Shown here: piece after piece, positions 36,479 through 43,272 of the stretch
How positions within the stretch are numbered: the stretch's first letter is position 1
Layout of the letters: each line of letters opens with the position of its first letter
Assembly (NCBI GenBank): GCA_021771755.1
Contig: JAETOL010000006.1
Location: forward strand, 1-64,000
Source: Lachnospiraceae bacterium
GTDB taxonomy: Bacteria; Bacillota; Clostridia; Lachnospirales; Lachnospiraceae
Length of the DNA stretch: 64,000 nucleotides
Direction: 5' to 3'
Translations under genes and position numbers: made by a program
Notes under the pieces: generated by a model
Told to the model about the DNA's origin: nothing
The model's input: the letters and a program-made list of their open reading frames with translations, nothing else
Databases searched by the model: none

Positions 36479-36505
36479 GCAATTCCTTTTCTGCGCCTTT
36501 TCAGT

Positions 36506-36513
36506 CCTCCATG
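36506..36513. repeat. 8-bp direct repeat, right copy (target duplication)
   Basis: CCTCCATG on the plus strand, the second copy of 34777-34784, again in the H-G-G codons of the amidase. Confidence 0.85.
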
Positions 36514-36654
36514 TCCTGGATCAATTGCAATGATCTGTTTCTCTTTTTTCTCGTCTTTCATATCTCCGGAAACTTCAGCGGCCTGTCTGGACAAAAAGAA
36601 AAAACTGATCAGCAGCAGACAGGCCATAGTGAATTCAACCGCATATTTTTTCAA
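36506..36654 (-). pseudogene. cwlD: cwlD-like amidase, N-terminal part (interrupted)
   Basis: Starts at a TTG (36654) behind AAGGATG and reads MKKYAVEFT, a membrane/signal helix (A-C-L-L-L-I-S-F-F-F-L), a charged linker, and then I-I-A-I-D-P-G-H-G-G, the first zinc motif of Amidase_3 enzymes. Just after H-G-G the frame enters foreign sequence. Joining it to the C-terminal part with a single copy of the 8-bp repeat gives an unbroken frame of 238 residues, almost the length of B. subtilis CwlD (237). It lies 82 bp after sigE. Confidence 0.85.
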
Positions 36655-36736
36655 AGAACCGACACATCCTTTGCCTTGATTCCTTTCAGTATATGTATCG
36701 GACCACTGACAAATACGCAATCTGTTTCATGATTTT

Positions 36737-37468
36737 TTATTCATATTTTACAATTTCCTTTTTCAGCCGTTTCATGATTCTTTTTTCCAGTCTTGAGATA
36801 TAAGACTGGGAAATTCCCAGAAGATCTGCCACCTCCTTCTGTGTTTTTTCCTTCCCCTCTGCACTGTTCAGTCCAAATCTGAGACGGATGATGGTCTGTT
36901 CCCGGGGCGTAAGCTTATTAATGGCTTTTCCCAGAAGTGTGATCTCCACTTCATCTTCAAGCCTTCGGGAAATAATATCTTCATCCGTCCCCAGAATATC
37001 AGACAGCAGCAGTTCATTTCCGTCCCAGTCTACATTCAGAGGTTCATCAATGGAAACCTCCATTTTCGTTTTGCTGTTCCGCCGGAGATACATCAGTATC
37101 TCATTTTCAATACAGCGGGAAGCGTATGTTGCCAGTTTAATATTTTTTACAGGATCAAACGTATTAATCGCTTTAATGAGCCCAATAGTCCCAATAGAAA
37201 TCAGATCTTCTACTCCCACTCCTGTGTTATCAAACTTTTTTGCAATATACACTACCAGTCTCAGGTTATGTTCGATTAAAAGCGCTTTTGCCTCTTTCTC
37301 CTGATCTGTTCCCAATCTGCTTATGACATACGCCTCTCTCTGCGGTTCCAGCGGTGCCGGAAGAATATCGTTCCCACCGATATAATAAAGCTCTCTCGGT
37401 CTTGAGAAAACAAGCCTCTGGATCACCTGAAACGGATAACGGTTAACACCTGCTGCTGATCTGTTCAT
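36737..37468 (-). CDS. sigE: Sporulation sigma factor sigma E, 243 aa
   Basis: Mother-cell sigma factor. It has the pro-region (about residues 1-27, ahead of E-L-Y-Y-I-G-G), then region 2 with [12 protein letters not shown] and [40 protein letters not shown], and the region 4 [19 protein letters not shown]. These blocks separate sigma E from sigma K and sigma G. SpoIIGA, encoded 15 bp upstream, should cut off the pro-region. Confidence 0.95.
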   Translation of the reverse strand: MNRSAAGVNRYPFQVIQRLVFSRPRELYYIGGNDILPAPLEPQREAYVISRLGTDQEKEAKALLIEHNLRLVVYIAKKFDNTGVGVEDLISIGTIGLIKAINTFDPVKNIKLATYASRCIENEILMYLRRNSKTKMEVSIDEPLNVDWDGNELLLSDILGTDEDIISRRLEDEVEITLLGKAINKLTPREQTIIRLRFGLNSAEGKEKTQKEVADLLGISQSYISRLEKRIMKRLKKEIVKYE

Positions 37469-37483
37469 GATAATATGCCCCTC

Positions 37484-38332
37484 CTAATGCAATAATCTGG
37501 AATTTAACAGTACTTTGTATTCCTTGCCCAAAGCGGAGGGTTCAAATGCAAGCGCAAGCACCGGCCTTGATATGCGAACCTCTTCTGCAGGAGTATGGAT
37601 ACAAAGATCTTCTAAGGTAACTGCCAGCATCAGCTTCTCTGCCTGTCCTATCGTACAGCAGGAGAGATAATGAGGCTTAAGCCCGGCAATCTCTGTACTT
37701 TTCAACTCCCCAGGATTTTCCTTAAAGTGTTTTAGTCTGTCCATCAGATCTGATGGCAGAATCGTCTCCAGAAGTTCCGGTTTTACAACAGAAACCGGAG
37801 CGCCGCTCACCGGATCATTCCACAAATTTCCTGTGTCATAAAATCCGTAAGCGGACTGTTTTTTTCCCTGGTAGGTCAGGGTTACAGGATAGATATTCTT
37901 CCTCATGATCCTTGCAGAATCTGCAGCACAGACCAGGGCTCCAATGCCCATATAGGTGGCAAAGGCAAAAAGAAAGAAGGCCGGAATCGTAATCCCGCTC
38001 TCCGTCACTGCTTCCCAAAAACCACCTGTGAGAAAAGCTGTCAGATACAGCATGATCAGCGACTTTGCAAGAAGACTTCCTCTTTTTATGCGAAAGGTGA
38101 TCTTAAGCATAAGCAGTGCGCATGCGCCATGGAGAAATATCTCTACAACCATATTCCGTGTTCCCGGAATGCACAGGAGCAGGCAGGAAAAAAGAGCACC
38201 TGTAAAAGCACCTGCCAGGTATCTGCCTCGTCCTGCCCTGTATCTTAAAAGCATTCCTGTAAGCCGCAGAATCATATAATCCATTAGAAGATTCGTCACA
38301 AAGACAACGTCTATGTATATTTTTCCATACAT
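37484..38332 (-). CDS. spoIIGA: Sigma E processing protease SpoIIGA, 282 aa
   Basis: Membrane aspartic protease that activates pro-sigma E after a signal from the forespore. The N-terminal half has about five membrane helices (opening Y-I-D-V-V-F-V-T-N-L-L-M-D-Y); the C-terminal half has the single D-T-G-N motif at 166-169 and F-E-P-S-A-L-G near the end, as in the family, which probably works as a dimer. The RBS (AGGGGG) lies in the 3' arm of a hairpin just before the start. Followed by sigE. Confidence 0.93.
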   Translation of the reverse strand: MYGKIYIDVVFVTNLLMDYMILRLTGMLLRYRAGRGRYLAGAFTGALFSCLLLCIPGTRNMVVEIFLHGACALLMLKITFRIKRGSLLAKSLIMLYLTAFLTGGFWEAVTESGITIPAFFLFAFATYMGIGALVCAADSARIMRKNIYPVTLTYQGKKQSAYGFYDTGNLWNDPVSGAPVSVVKPELLETILPSDLMDRLKHFKENPGELKSTEIAGLKPHYLSCCTIGQAEKLMLAVTLEDLCIHTPAEEVRISRPVLALAFEPSALGKEYKVLLNSRLLH

Positions 38333-38333
38333 A

Positions 38334-38400
38334 AAAAAAGCCCCCTATGACCTGTCAATCCCTCACTTTGGTAAGTGAGTTCATTATAGGTTACAGGGGG
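38334..38400 (-). terminator. aroD terminator overlapping the spoIIGA promoter and ribosome site
   Basis: Minus strand: the 5' arm CCCCCTGTAACCT (38400-38388) pairs with AGGTCATAGGGGG (38353-38341) over 13 bp with one G-U and one A-C mismatch. An inner CTCACTT / AAGTGAG stem is enclosed and CTTTTTTT follows. The 3' arm contains the spoIIGA ribosome site. Confidence 0.75.
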
Positions 38401-38415
38401 TGCATAATTTGTCAA
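38383..38415 (-). promoter_or_regulatory. spoIIGA promoter, Spo0A-type with 21-bp spacer
   Basis: TTGACA (38410-38415) and TATAAT (38383-38388) on the minus strand, 21 bp apart. The B. subtilis spoIIG promoter has the same odd long spacer (22 bp) and needs Spo0A~P. A TGTCAAA site overlaps the -35 on the plus strand. Confidence 0.72.
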
Positions 38416-38451
38416 AACCAGGAACCTGATTTCCAGAATTTCTCGTGAAGG

Positions 38452-38458
38452 TTCGACA
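38452..38458 (-). promoter_or_regulatory. Spo0A box upstream of spoIIGA
   Basis: A perfect TGTCGAA on the minus strand, 37 bp upstream of the -35 box. This is the consensus 0A box. Confidence 0.55.
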
Positions 38459-38477
38459 TAACCTGAGAAAAATCTGT

Positions 38478-39251
38478 TTAATCTTCCTCGATATTCTTTT
38501 TATGAAGAACATTCATCATCATACGAAGTTCTTCTATCGGAAACTGCCCCGGAGCAGAAGCAGCTCCTATTGTGGCAAAAGTTACGGAAGAGCCAAAATT
38601 TTCACCGGCAATTCTGCTGATCGATCCCAGATTTCCCATTGCCATAGAGATGACCGGCTTTTCTGTATATTCTTCTACAACCTCATTTGTTACCTGCATA
38701 AGAGAGGCTACATCATCAAATTCTGCAGGCATCACTGCCATTTTCAGGATATCTGCTCCCGTGGCATCCATGGAAAGAAATCTTTTTTTCAGGATCTCAC
38801 TGTCGTCCGTTTTCTGGAAGTCGTGAGTGGATGCGATTACCTTTGCTCCTGTTTTGTGGATACATTCGATCAGTTCTTCCGCATTTTCCACTGAAAAAAC
38901 TTCTATGTCCACCACTTCTGCACAGCCGCTTTCTGCGGCTTCCATAATGCAGGTTCTGTATTCTTCTCCTGTGAGCTCTGCATTTCCGCCTTCCAAAGCA
39001 GTACGGATGGTGAAAATCATGGGAATTTCACCCAGTTCTTCCCGGATCTCTTTCAGCGTTTCTATCAGATCTTCTTCCCTGTTCAGGTTTTCGTAAAAGT
39101 CCGCCCGCCATTCTACCAGATCCGGTGTCGCTGCTTTGGCCCGGGAGGCTTCCTCCAGAAGAGCCGGCCTGTCTTTTCCGGTTAAAGGAACACAGATCTT
39201 CGGCAGACCGCTTCCGATTTCCACATGATTGACCTTAACGGGTTTTGTCAT
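38478..39251 (-). CDS. aroD: 3-Dehydroquinate dehydratase, type I
   Basis: Shikimate-pathway enzyme forming 3-dehydroshikimate through a Schiff base. The Schiff-base lysine is K170 (I-L-K-M-A-V-M-P) and the catalytic histidine H143 (A-S-T-H-D-F), the same numbers as in the enteric enzyme. The length of 257 is standard. It is 31 bp after thrS and probably read from the T-box-controlled thrS promoter; no other shikimate genes are nearby. Confidence 0.95.
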   Translation of the reverse strand: MTKPVKVNHVEIGSGLPKICVPLTGKDRPALLEEASRAKAATPDLVEWRADFYENLNREEDLIETLKEIREELGEIPMIFTIRTALEGGNAELTGEEYRTCIMEAAESGCAEVVDIEVFSVENAEELIECIHKTGAKVIASTHDFQKTDDSEILKKRFLSMDATGADILKMAVMPAEFDDVASLMQVTNEVVEEYTEKPVISMAMGNLGSISRIAGENFGSSVTFATIGAASAPGQFPIEELRMMMNVLHKKNIEED

Positions 39252-39282
39252 AGTGTCTCCTCCTTCGTAAAAAGGCTGTTTT

Positions 39283-41208
39283 TTATTCCGTTACTTCTAC
39301 TTTTCTGTTTTCACGGTTTTTGATTTCTTCTTTGATGGATACGATAAATTCGTCAAGGCTCTTTGCGCCTTCATCGCCGAGGAAACGGCTGCGGACAGAA
39401 ACCTTGCCCTCCTCTTCTTCCTTAGCGCCTACCACCAGCATATACGGAATTTTCTGAAGTCTTGCCTCACGGATCTTATAGCCGATCTTTTCTGCACGGT
39501 CATCGATCTCTGTACGGATTCCGGCTTCTTTCAGATCATTCATAACCTTATTTGCATAATCCATATATTTTTCAGAGATCGGAAGTACTTTAACCTGTAC
39601 CGGAGCAAGCCAGGTAGGGAACGCACCTGCAAAATGCTCGATGAGAATACCGATAAAACGCTCAATGGAACCAAAGGCAACACGATGGATCATGATCGGA
39701 CGATGTTTCTCTCCGTCTGCTCCGATATATTCACACTCAAAACGCAGCGGAAGCTGGAAGTCAAGCTGGATCGTACCGCACTGCCAGGTTCTTCCGATAG
39801 AATCCTCCAGATGGAAGTCGATCTTCGGTCCGTAGAAAGCTCCATCTCCCTCATTGACTACATAATCAAGTCCAAGGTCATCCAGCGCACCTCTTAATCC
39901 ATCTGTTGCAACCTCCCAGTCCTCATCGCTTCCCATGGAATCTTCCGGGCGGGTAGACAGCTCTACATGATATTTGAAGCCAAACAGCTGATATACGCTG
40001 TCGATCAGTTTTGCAACGCCCTTGATCTCATCGCGGATCTGCTCCGGTGTCATAAAGATATGTGCATCATCCTGTGTAAAGCAGCGTACACGCATCAGGC
40101 CGTGAAGCTGACCGGATTTTTCATGACGGTGAACAAGTCCCAACTCTCCCATTCTCAGAGGAAGATCTCTGTAGGAACGCGGTTCGGATTTATAAACAAG
40201 AATTCCGCCAGGACAGTTCATTGGCTTAATGGCAAAATCTGTGTCATCGATCACAGTTGTATACATATTTTCTTTGTAGTGATCCCAGTGTCCGGATGTC
40301 TCCCAGAGATGACGGCTGAGCATGATCGGAGTGGAGATCTCCACATAACCTGCCTTATTGTGAATTTCTCTCCAGTAGTCAAGAAGTGTGTTCTTCAGCA
40401 CCATTCCCTTTGGAAGGAAGAACGGGAAGCCCGGGCCTTCTTCTTTCATCATAAAGAGACCCAGCTCCTTTCCAAGCTTTCTGTGGTCACGCTTCTTAGC
40501 CTCTTCCATACGGGTAATGTACTCTTCCAGATCTGCTTTCTTTGTATAGGAAGTACCGTAAATTCTGGTCAGCATCTTATTCTTTTCGCTGCCTCTCCAG
40601 TAAGCGCCAGCAAGGCTGGTAAGCTTAAATGCCTTTACCGGTTTGGTTGTCATCAGATGAGGACCTGCACAGAGATCCACAAACTCTCCCTGCTGATAAA
40701 AGCTGATTTCAGAATCTTCCGGAAGATCTTCGATAAGCTCTACCTTATACGGCTCGTTCTTTTCTTTAAAGAATTCAATGGCTTCTGCTCTCGGTTTTGT
40801 AAATCTGGTGATCGCAAGATTTTCTTTTACGATCTTTTTCATTTCTGCTTCGATCTTTGGAAGATCCTCAGCAACCAGCGGCTCATCACTGTCGATGTCA
40901 TAGTAGAAACCATCTTCGATGGAAGGTCCGATGGCAAGTTTTACATTCGGAAAAAGACGTTTGATCGCCTGAGCCATGATATGAGAAGTGGTATGGCGGA
41001 ATGCACCTTTGCCGCCTTCACTGTCAAAGGTAAGGATGTTCAGTTCACAGTCTTTGTCAATCACAGTACGGAGATCGACTACCTCGCCGTCAACTTCACC
41101 TGCACATGCATTGCGTGCAAGCCCCTCGCTGATGTCTGACGCAATGTCCAGCACTGATCTTGCTTCTGCATATTCTTTTTTAGATCCGTCTTTTAAAGTA
41201 ATGATCAT
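39283..41208 (-). CDS. thrS: Threonyl-tRNA synthetase
   Basis: Class II synthetase of 641 aa with an N-terminal TGS domain (residues about 1-60), the editing domain with H-T-T-S-H-I-M-A-Q near 78 and C-A-G-P-H near 180, the catalytic core with zinc-site residues (M-N-C-P-G-G near 333, R-H-E near 362), and the anticodon-binding domain at the end. Controlled by a T-box leader upstream. A further terminator-like hairpin lies about 60 bases before the start. Confidence 0.97.
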   Translation of the reverse strand: MIITLKDGSKKEYAEARSVLDIASDISEGLARNACAGEVDGEVVDLRTVIDKDCELNILTFDSEGGKGAFRHTTSHIMAQAIKRLFPNVKLAIGPSIEDGFYYDIDSDEPLVAEDLPKIEAEMKKIVKENLAITRFTKPRAEAIEFFKEKNEPYKVELIEDLPEDSEISFYQQGEFVDLCAGPHLMTTKPVKAFKLTSLAGAYWRGSEKNKMLTRIYGTSYTKKADLEEYITRMEEAKKRDHRKLGKELGLFMMKEEGPGFPFFLPKGMVLKNTLLDYWREIHNKAGYVEISTPIMLSRHLWETSGHWDHYKENMYTTVIDDTDFAIKPMNCPGGILVYKSEPRSYRDLPLRMGELGLVHRHEKSGQLHGLMRVRCFTQDDAHIFMTPEQIRDEIKGVAKLIDSVYQLFGFKYHVELSTRPEDSMGSDEDWEVATDGLRGALDDLGLDYVVNEGDGAFYGPKIDFHLEDSIGRTWQCGTIQLDFQLPLRFECEYIGADGEKHRPIMIHRVAFGSIERFIGILIEHFAGAFPTWLAPVQVKVLPISEKYMDYANKVMNDLKEAGIRTEIDDRAEKIGYKIREARLQKIPYMLVVGAKEEEEGKVSVRSRFLGDEGAKSLDEFIVSIKEEIKNRENRKVEVTE

Positions 41209-41276
41209 AATTTTTCTCCTTTTCTTTTTTATCGCTGTCCCGGGTTTTTCTCTTGTATAAAAGTCGGTTGCTCCTA

Positions 41277-41461
41277 TAAAAAAGCGGACGAGTCCGCCTC
41301 GAACTCCCTAAATCCCTCAAGACTTGAGAGACTTGTTCCGCTTTTCGCGCCAGATGCAGACTGCCATGGGCAGTCATATTCCACATGCATCTGGTCGCAT
41401 CCTCCCGGAGCGTTTTTTATTGATTCGGAAAGTTAGTACAAAATGTACTTCTTTCCGAATC
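41277..41461 (-). repeat. Intergenic structured module, copy B (between T-box and thrS)
   Basis: Shares both blocks with copy A before rqcP (19745-19838): the hairpin GGAAAG-xx-GTACATTTTGTAC-x-CTTTCC (here within 41422-41461) and the CTCAAG...GTTCGAGGCGGAC...GTCCGCTTTTTT block (41277-41330). Between them this copy holds a third hairpin, CCAGATGCA / TGCATCTGG with inner GACTGCC / GGCAGTC (41350-41394). The last stem GCGGAC / GTCCGC plus six T is a full intrinsic terminator in front of thrS. No coding frame. Confidence 0.65.
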
Positions 41462-41463
41462 AG

Positions 41464-41755
41464 TAAAAAAAGTCCCTTACAGTAATAATACTGTAAGGGA
41501 CGAGATATCTGCCCGTGGTTCCACCCTGATTGCCGAATCTCAAGACCCTGCTCTGAGCAGGACAGAATAATTCTGTATGTCTGATCATTCAGCCGCTTTT
41601 TTTGATGATAACGGTATCACCGGACCGGATTAAGGTCACTCAGAGGTGGTCTTCAACTGGTTCCTGCCAGAGCACTCTCACCCTGTGTGCTCCTCTCTGA
41701 AGCAGTCCGCAGCCTACTCTTCTCGTCAGCGTGTTAAACCTATTGATTATGTTCC
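41464..41755 (-). promoter_or_regulatory. T-box leader of thrS
   Basis: The T-box sequence GGGTGGAACCACGGG is at about 41513-41528 on the minus strand. Terminator stem GTCCCTTACAGT / ACTGTAAGGGAC with a long T-run is at 41464-41501. The stem I AGTAGG element is at about 41712, and a threonine specifier ACC follows GAAG at 41648-41650. Confidence 0.92.
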
Positions 41756-41757
41756 CC

Positions 41758-41786
41758 ATTATAGCTTTTGGATTCCTGTTTGTCAA
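41758..41786 (-). promoter_or_regulatory. thrS leader promoter
   Basis: Consensus TTGACA, 17 bp, TATAAT on the minus strand, just ahead of the T-box leader and directly after the degV stop. Confidence 0.8.
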
Positions 41787-41792
41787 TGCGTA

Positions 41793-42632
41793 CTACAATG
41801 ATTTTTTCACAAAGCTGATAGCAACGCAGGCCGGACCTACATGTGTGCCAATGATTCCGCCTACCGGATAAAGCTTATCATTTTTCAGTCCATATTTTTC
41901 TACTGTATCCAACATAAATTTCTCTCCAAGTTCTCGATCGGAGGTGTAGCCAAAATATACCGGTTCTTCTCTGTCTATCTCATAGGATTCAAATTCTTTC
42001 CACAGGTATTTCATCCCTCCGGCTCTGCCTCTTGCCTTTCCCAGCATGGTAAGCGTCTTATCCTTCAGCTCGATCACCGGTTTGATATGGAGCATGTTTC
42101 CTACCACTGCCAGTGCAGCGGGAATACGTCCTCCCTTTTTCAGATAGGTAAGCGTATCCAGCATCCCGCAGATCGTAACACGTTTTTTCAGCTCTTCCAG
42201 AATCGCCGCGATCTCCTGTGCATTTTTTCCTTCCGCCCTCAGTTCTACTGCTTTCTGTACAAGAAAACGCTGCGTAATGATGGCCTGTTCCGAATCAACG
42301 ATCCGGATGTTTTCATATTCACTCATCTGTTTTGCCACATTTGCTGCATTGATGGTTCCGCTAAGTCCACTGGACAAGGTAAGTACAAGAACCTCTTCTT
42401 CTTTTTCTTTTGCTTCTATATAAAATTTCAGATATTCTTCCGGTGAAGGCTGACTGGTAACAGGCAGATCCTTTTCTTCTGCAAGCTTATCAAAAAAACG
42501 GCAGAAATCTTCTTCGGTCCTCATGGGAAAATCCCCGTCGGAAAATTTTGTTTTCAGCCATACCAGGCGTATATTCATTTCTTCCGCTTCTTTTTCTGTA
42601 ATGTCAGAAGCAGAATCTGTGATGACCATCAT
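41793..42632 (-). CDS. DegV-family fatty-acid-binding protein, 279 aa
   Basis: Opens with V-I-T-D-S-A-S-D, then F-Y-I-x-A-K-x-K-E (residues ~70), L-T-L-S-S-G-L-S-G-T near 83, and D-S-E-Q-A near 112, all DegV marks. In Firmicutes the DegV/FakB group presents fatty acids to the kinase FakA; no fakA is adjacent, so the role is inferred from family. Divergent from a TetR-type gene, which may control it. Confidence 0.88.
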   Translation of the reverse strand: MMVITDSASDITEKEAEEMNIRLVWLKTKFSDGDFPMRTEEDFCRFFDKLAEEKDLPVTSQPSPEEYLKFYIEAKEKEEEVLVLTLSSGLSGTINAANVAKQMSEYENIRIVDSEQAIITQRFLVQKAVELRAEGKNAQEIAAILEELKKRVTICGMLDTLTYLKKGGRIPAALAVVGNMLHIKPVIELKDKTLTMLGKARGRAGGMKYLWKEFESYEIDREEPVYFGYTSDRELGEKFMLDTVEKYGLKNDKLYPVGGIIGTHVGPACVAISFVKKSL

Positions 42633-42688
42633 GCTAAATTTACCTCCTGCAGCGGATTGACAAGATCCGGCTGTTTCTCTAAAATATA

Positions 42689-42712
42689 TGTTACAGTTGT
42701 ATCAATGGAACA
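42689..42712. promoter_or_regulatory. Candidate operator between degV and the TetR-type gene
   Basis: An imperfect 24-bp dyad (TGTTACAGTTGT and ATCAATGGAACA, 8 of 12 positions symmetric) lies next to the degV promoter. Its core TTGTATCAATGG is repeated exactly at 42777-42788, covering the TetR gene start. It suggests one regulator controlling both directions. Confidence 0.35.
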
Positions 42713-42713
42713 T

Positions 42714-42741
42714 ACTATAACATATTCCGTCTAAAAATCAA
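42714..42741 (-). promoter_or_regulatory. degV promoter
   Basis: TTGATT, 16 bp, TATAGT on the minus strand, about 80 bp before degV. Confidence 0.5.
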
Positions 42742-42784
42742 TGAAGCTGCTGATAAATGAAACAAAACAGGAGAATTTGTATCA

Positions 42785-43207
42785 ATGGCACGAAAAAAGA
42801 ATTCCGGAGATTTTCTAAAAGAATGTATGGCAGATGCACTTTTTATTTTGCTGCAGACAAAATCCATCGAAGAGATCACCATCAGCGAGGTCACTGCTCT
42901 GGCAAACGTAAGCAGGATCACTTATTACCGTAATTTCACTTCAAAAGAAAGTATGATCGAATTTAAACTGGACAAACTCATTGACGAATGGATCCGGGCA
43001 AATCTTTCCGTCATGCTCCTGAACCGTCTGATCCTGAAATTCCATGGTTTTAATACACCGGACCGGAATGAATACTACCGGCAGATTTTTATTTCCTTTG
43101 GTCTGTGCGGAATCATCCTCACCTGGATAGACAACGATATGAAGGAATCACCGGAAGAAATGGCCAAAACCGTATCCCGCCGTTTTTTTCCACAGCCAGA
43201 TCTATAA
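42785..43207 (+). CDS. Short TetR-type regulator, 140 aa
   Basis: The N-terminal HTH is typical of TetR/AcrR proteins: A-D-A-L-F-x-L-L-Q-x-K-S-I-E-E-I-T-I-S-E-V-T-A-L-A-N-V-S-R-I-T-Y-Y-R-N-F. The ligand domain is short: from residue about 78 the protein goes almost directly to the last two helices (F-I-S-F-G-L-C-G-I-I-L-T-W-I-D-N-D-M-K-E-S-P-E-E-M). Relatives are about 175-190 aa, so roughly 40 residues seem to be missing in frame. Divergent from degV, the likely target. Confidence 0.75.
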   Translation: MARKKNSGDFLKECMADALFILLQTKSIEEITISEVTALANVSRITYYRNFTSKESMIEFKLDKLIDEWIRANLSVMLLNRLILKFHGFNTPDRNEYYRQIFISFGLCGIILTWIDNDMKESPEEMAKTVSRRFFPQPDL

Positions 43208-43225
43208 CAGAAATGTTTTTCCACA

Positions 43226-43271
43226 TAAAAAGCGATCCAGTCACCATATCTGTGACCGGATCGCCTTTTTA
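43226..43271. terminator. Bidirectional terminator between the TetR gene and purL
   Basis: Stem GCGATCCAGTCAC (43232-43244) with GTGACCGGATCGC (43252-43264), one mismatch. T-runs follow in both directions. Confidence 0.85.
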
Positions 43272-43272
43272 T

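Larger units (their letters stand above)
34785..36505 (-). mobile_element. 1,721-bp insertion carrying only putP
   Basis: The segment lies between two exact 8-bp copies of CCTCCATG and interrupts a cwlD-like gene. It contains a promoter, putP and a terminator, and no transposase. Near each edge is an imperfect inverted repeat: AGAAGGCGCA at the left edge and, on the other strand, AAAAGGCGCA starting about 5 bases inside the right edge. An 8-bp duplication is what several IS families make on insertion. This fits a mobile insertion cassette moved in trans, but the mobilising enzyme is not identified. Confidence 0.75.

Noticed and set aside
41180..41386. A 68-codon minus-strand frame in the thrS leader
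   Set aside because: It overlaps hairpins of the repeated module, and the same module before rqcP does not keep the frame.
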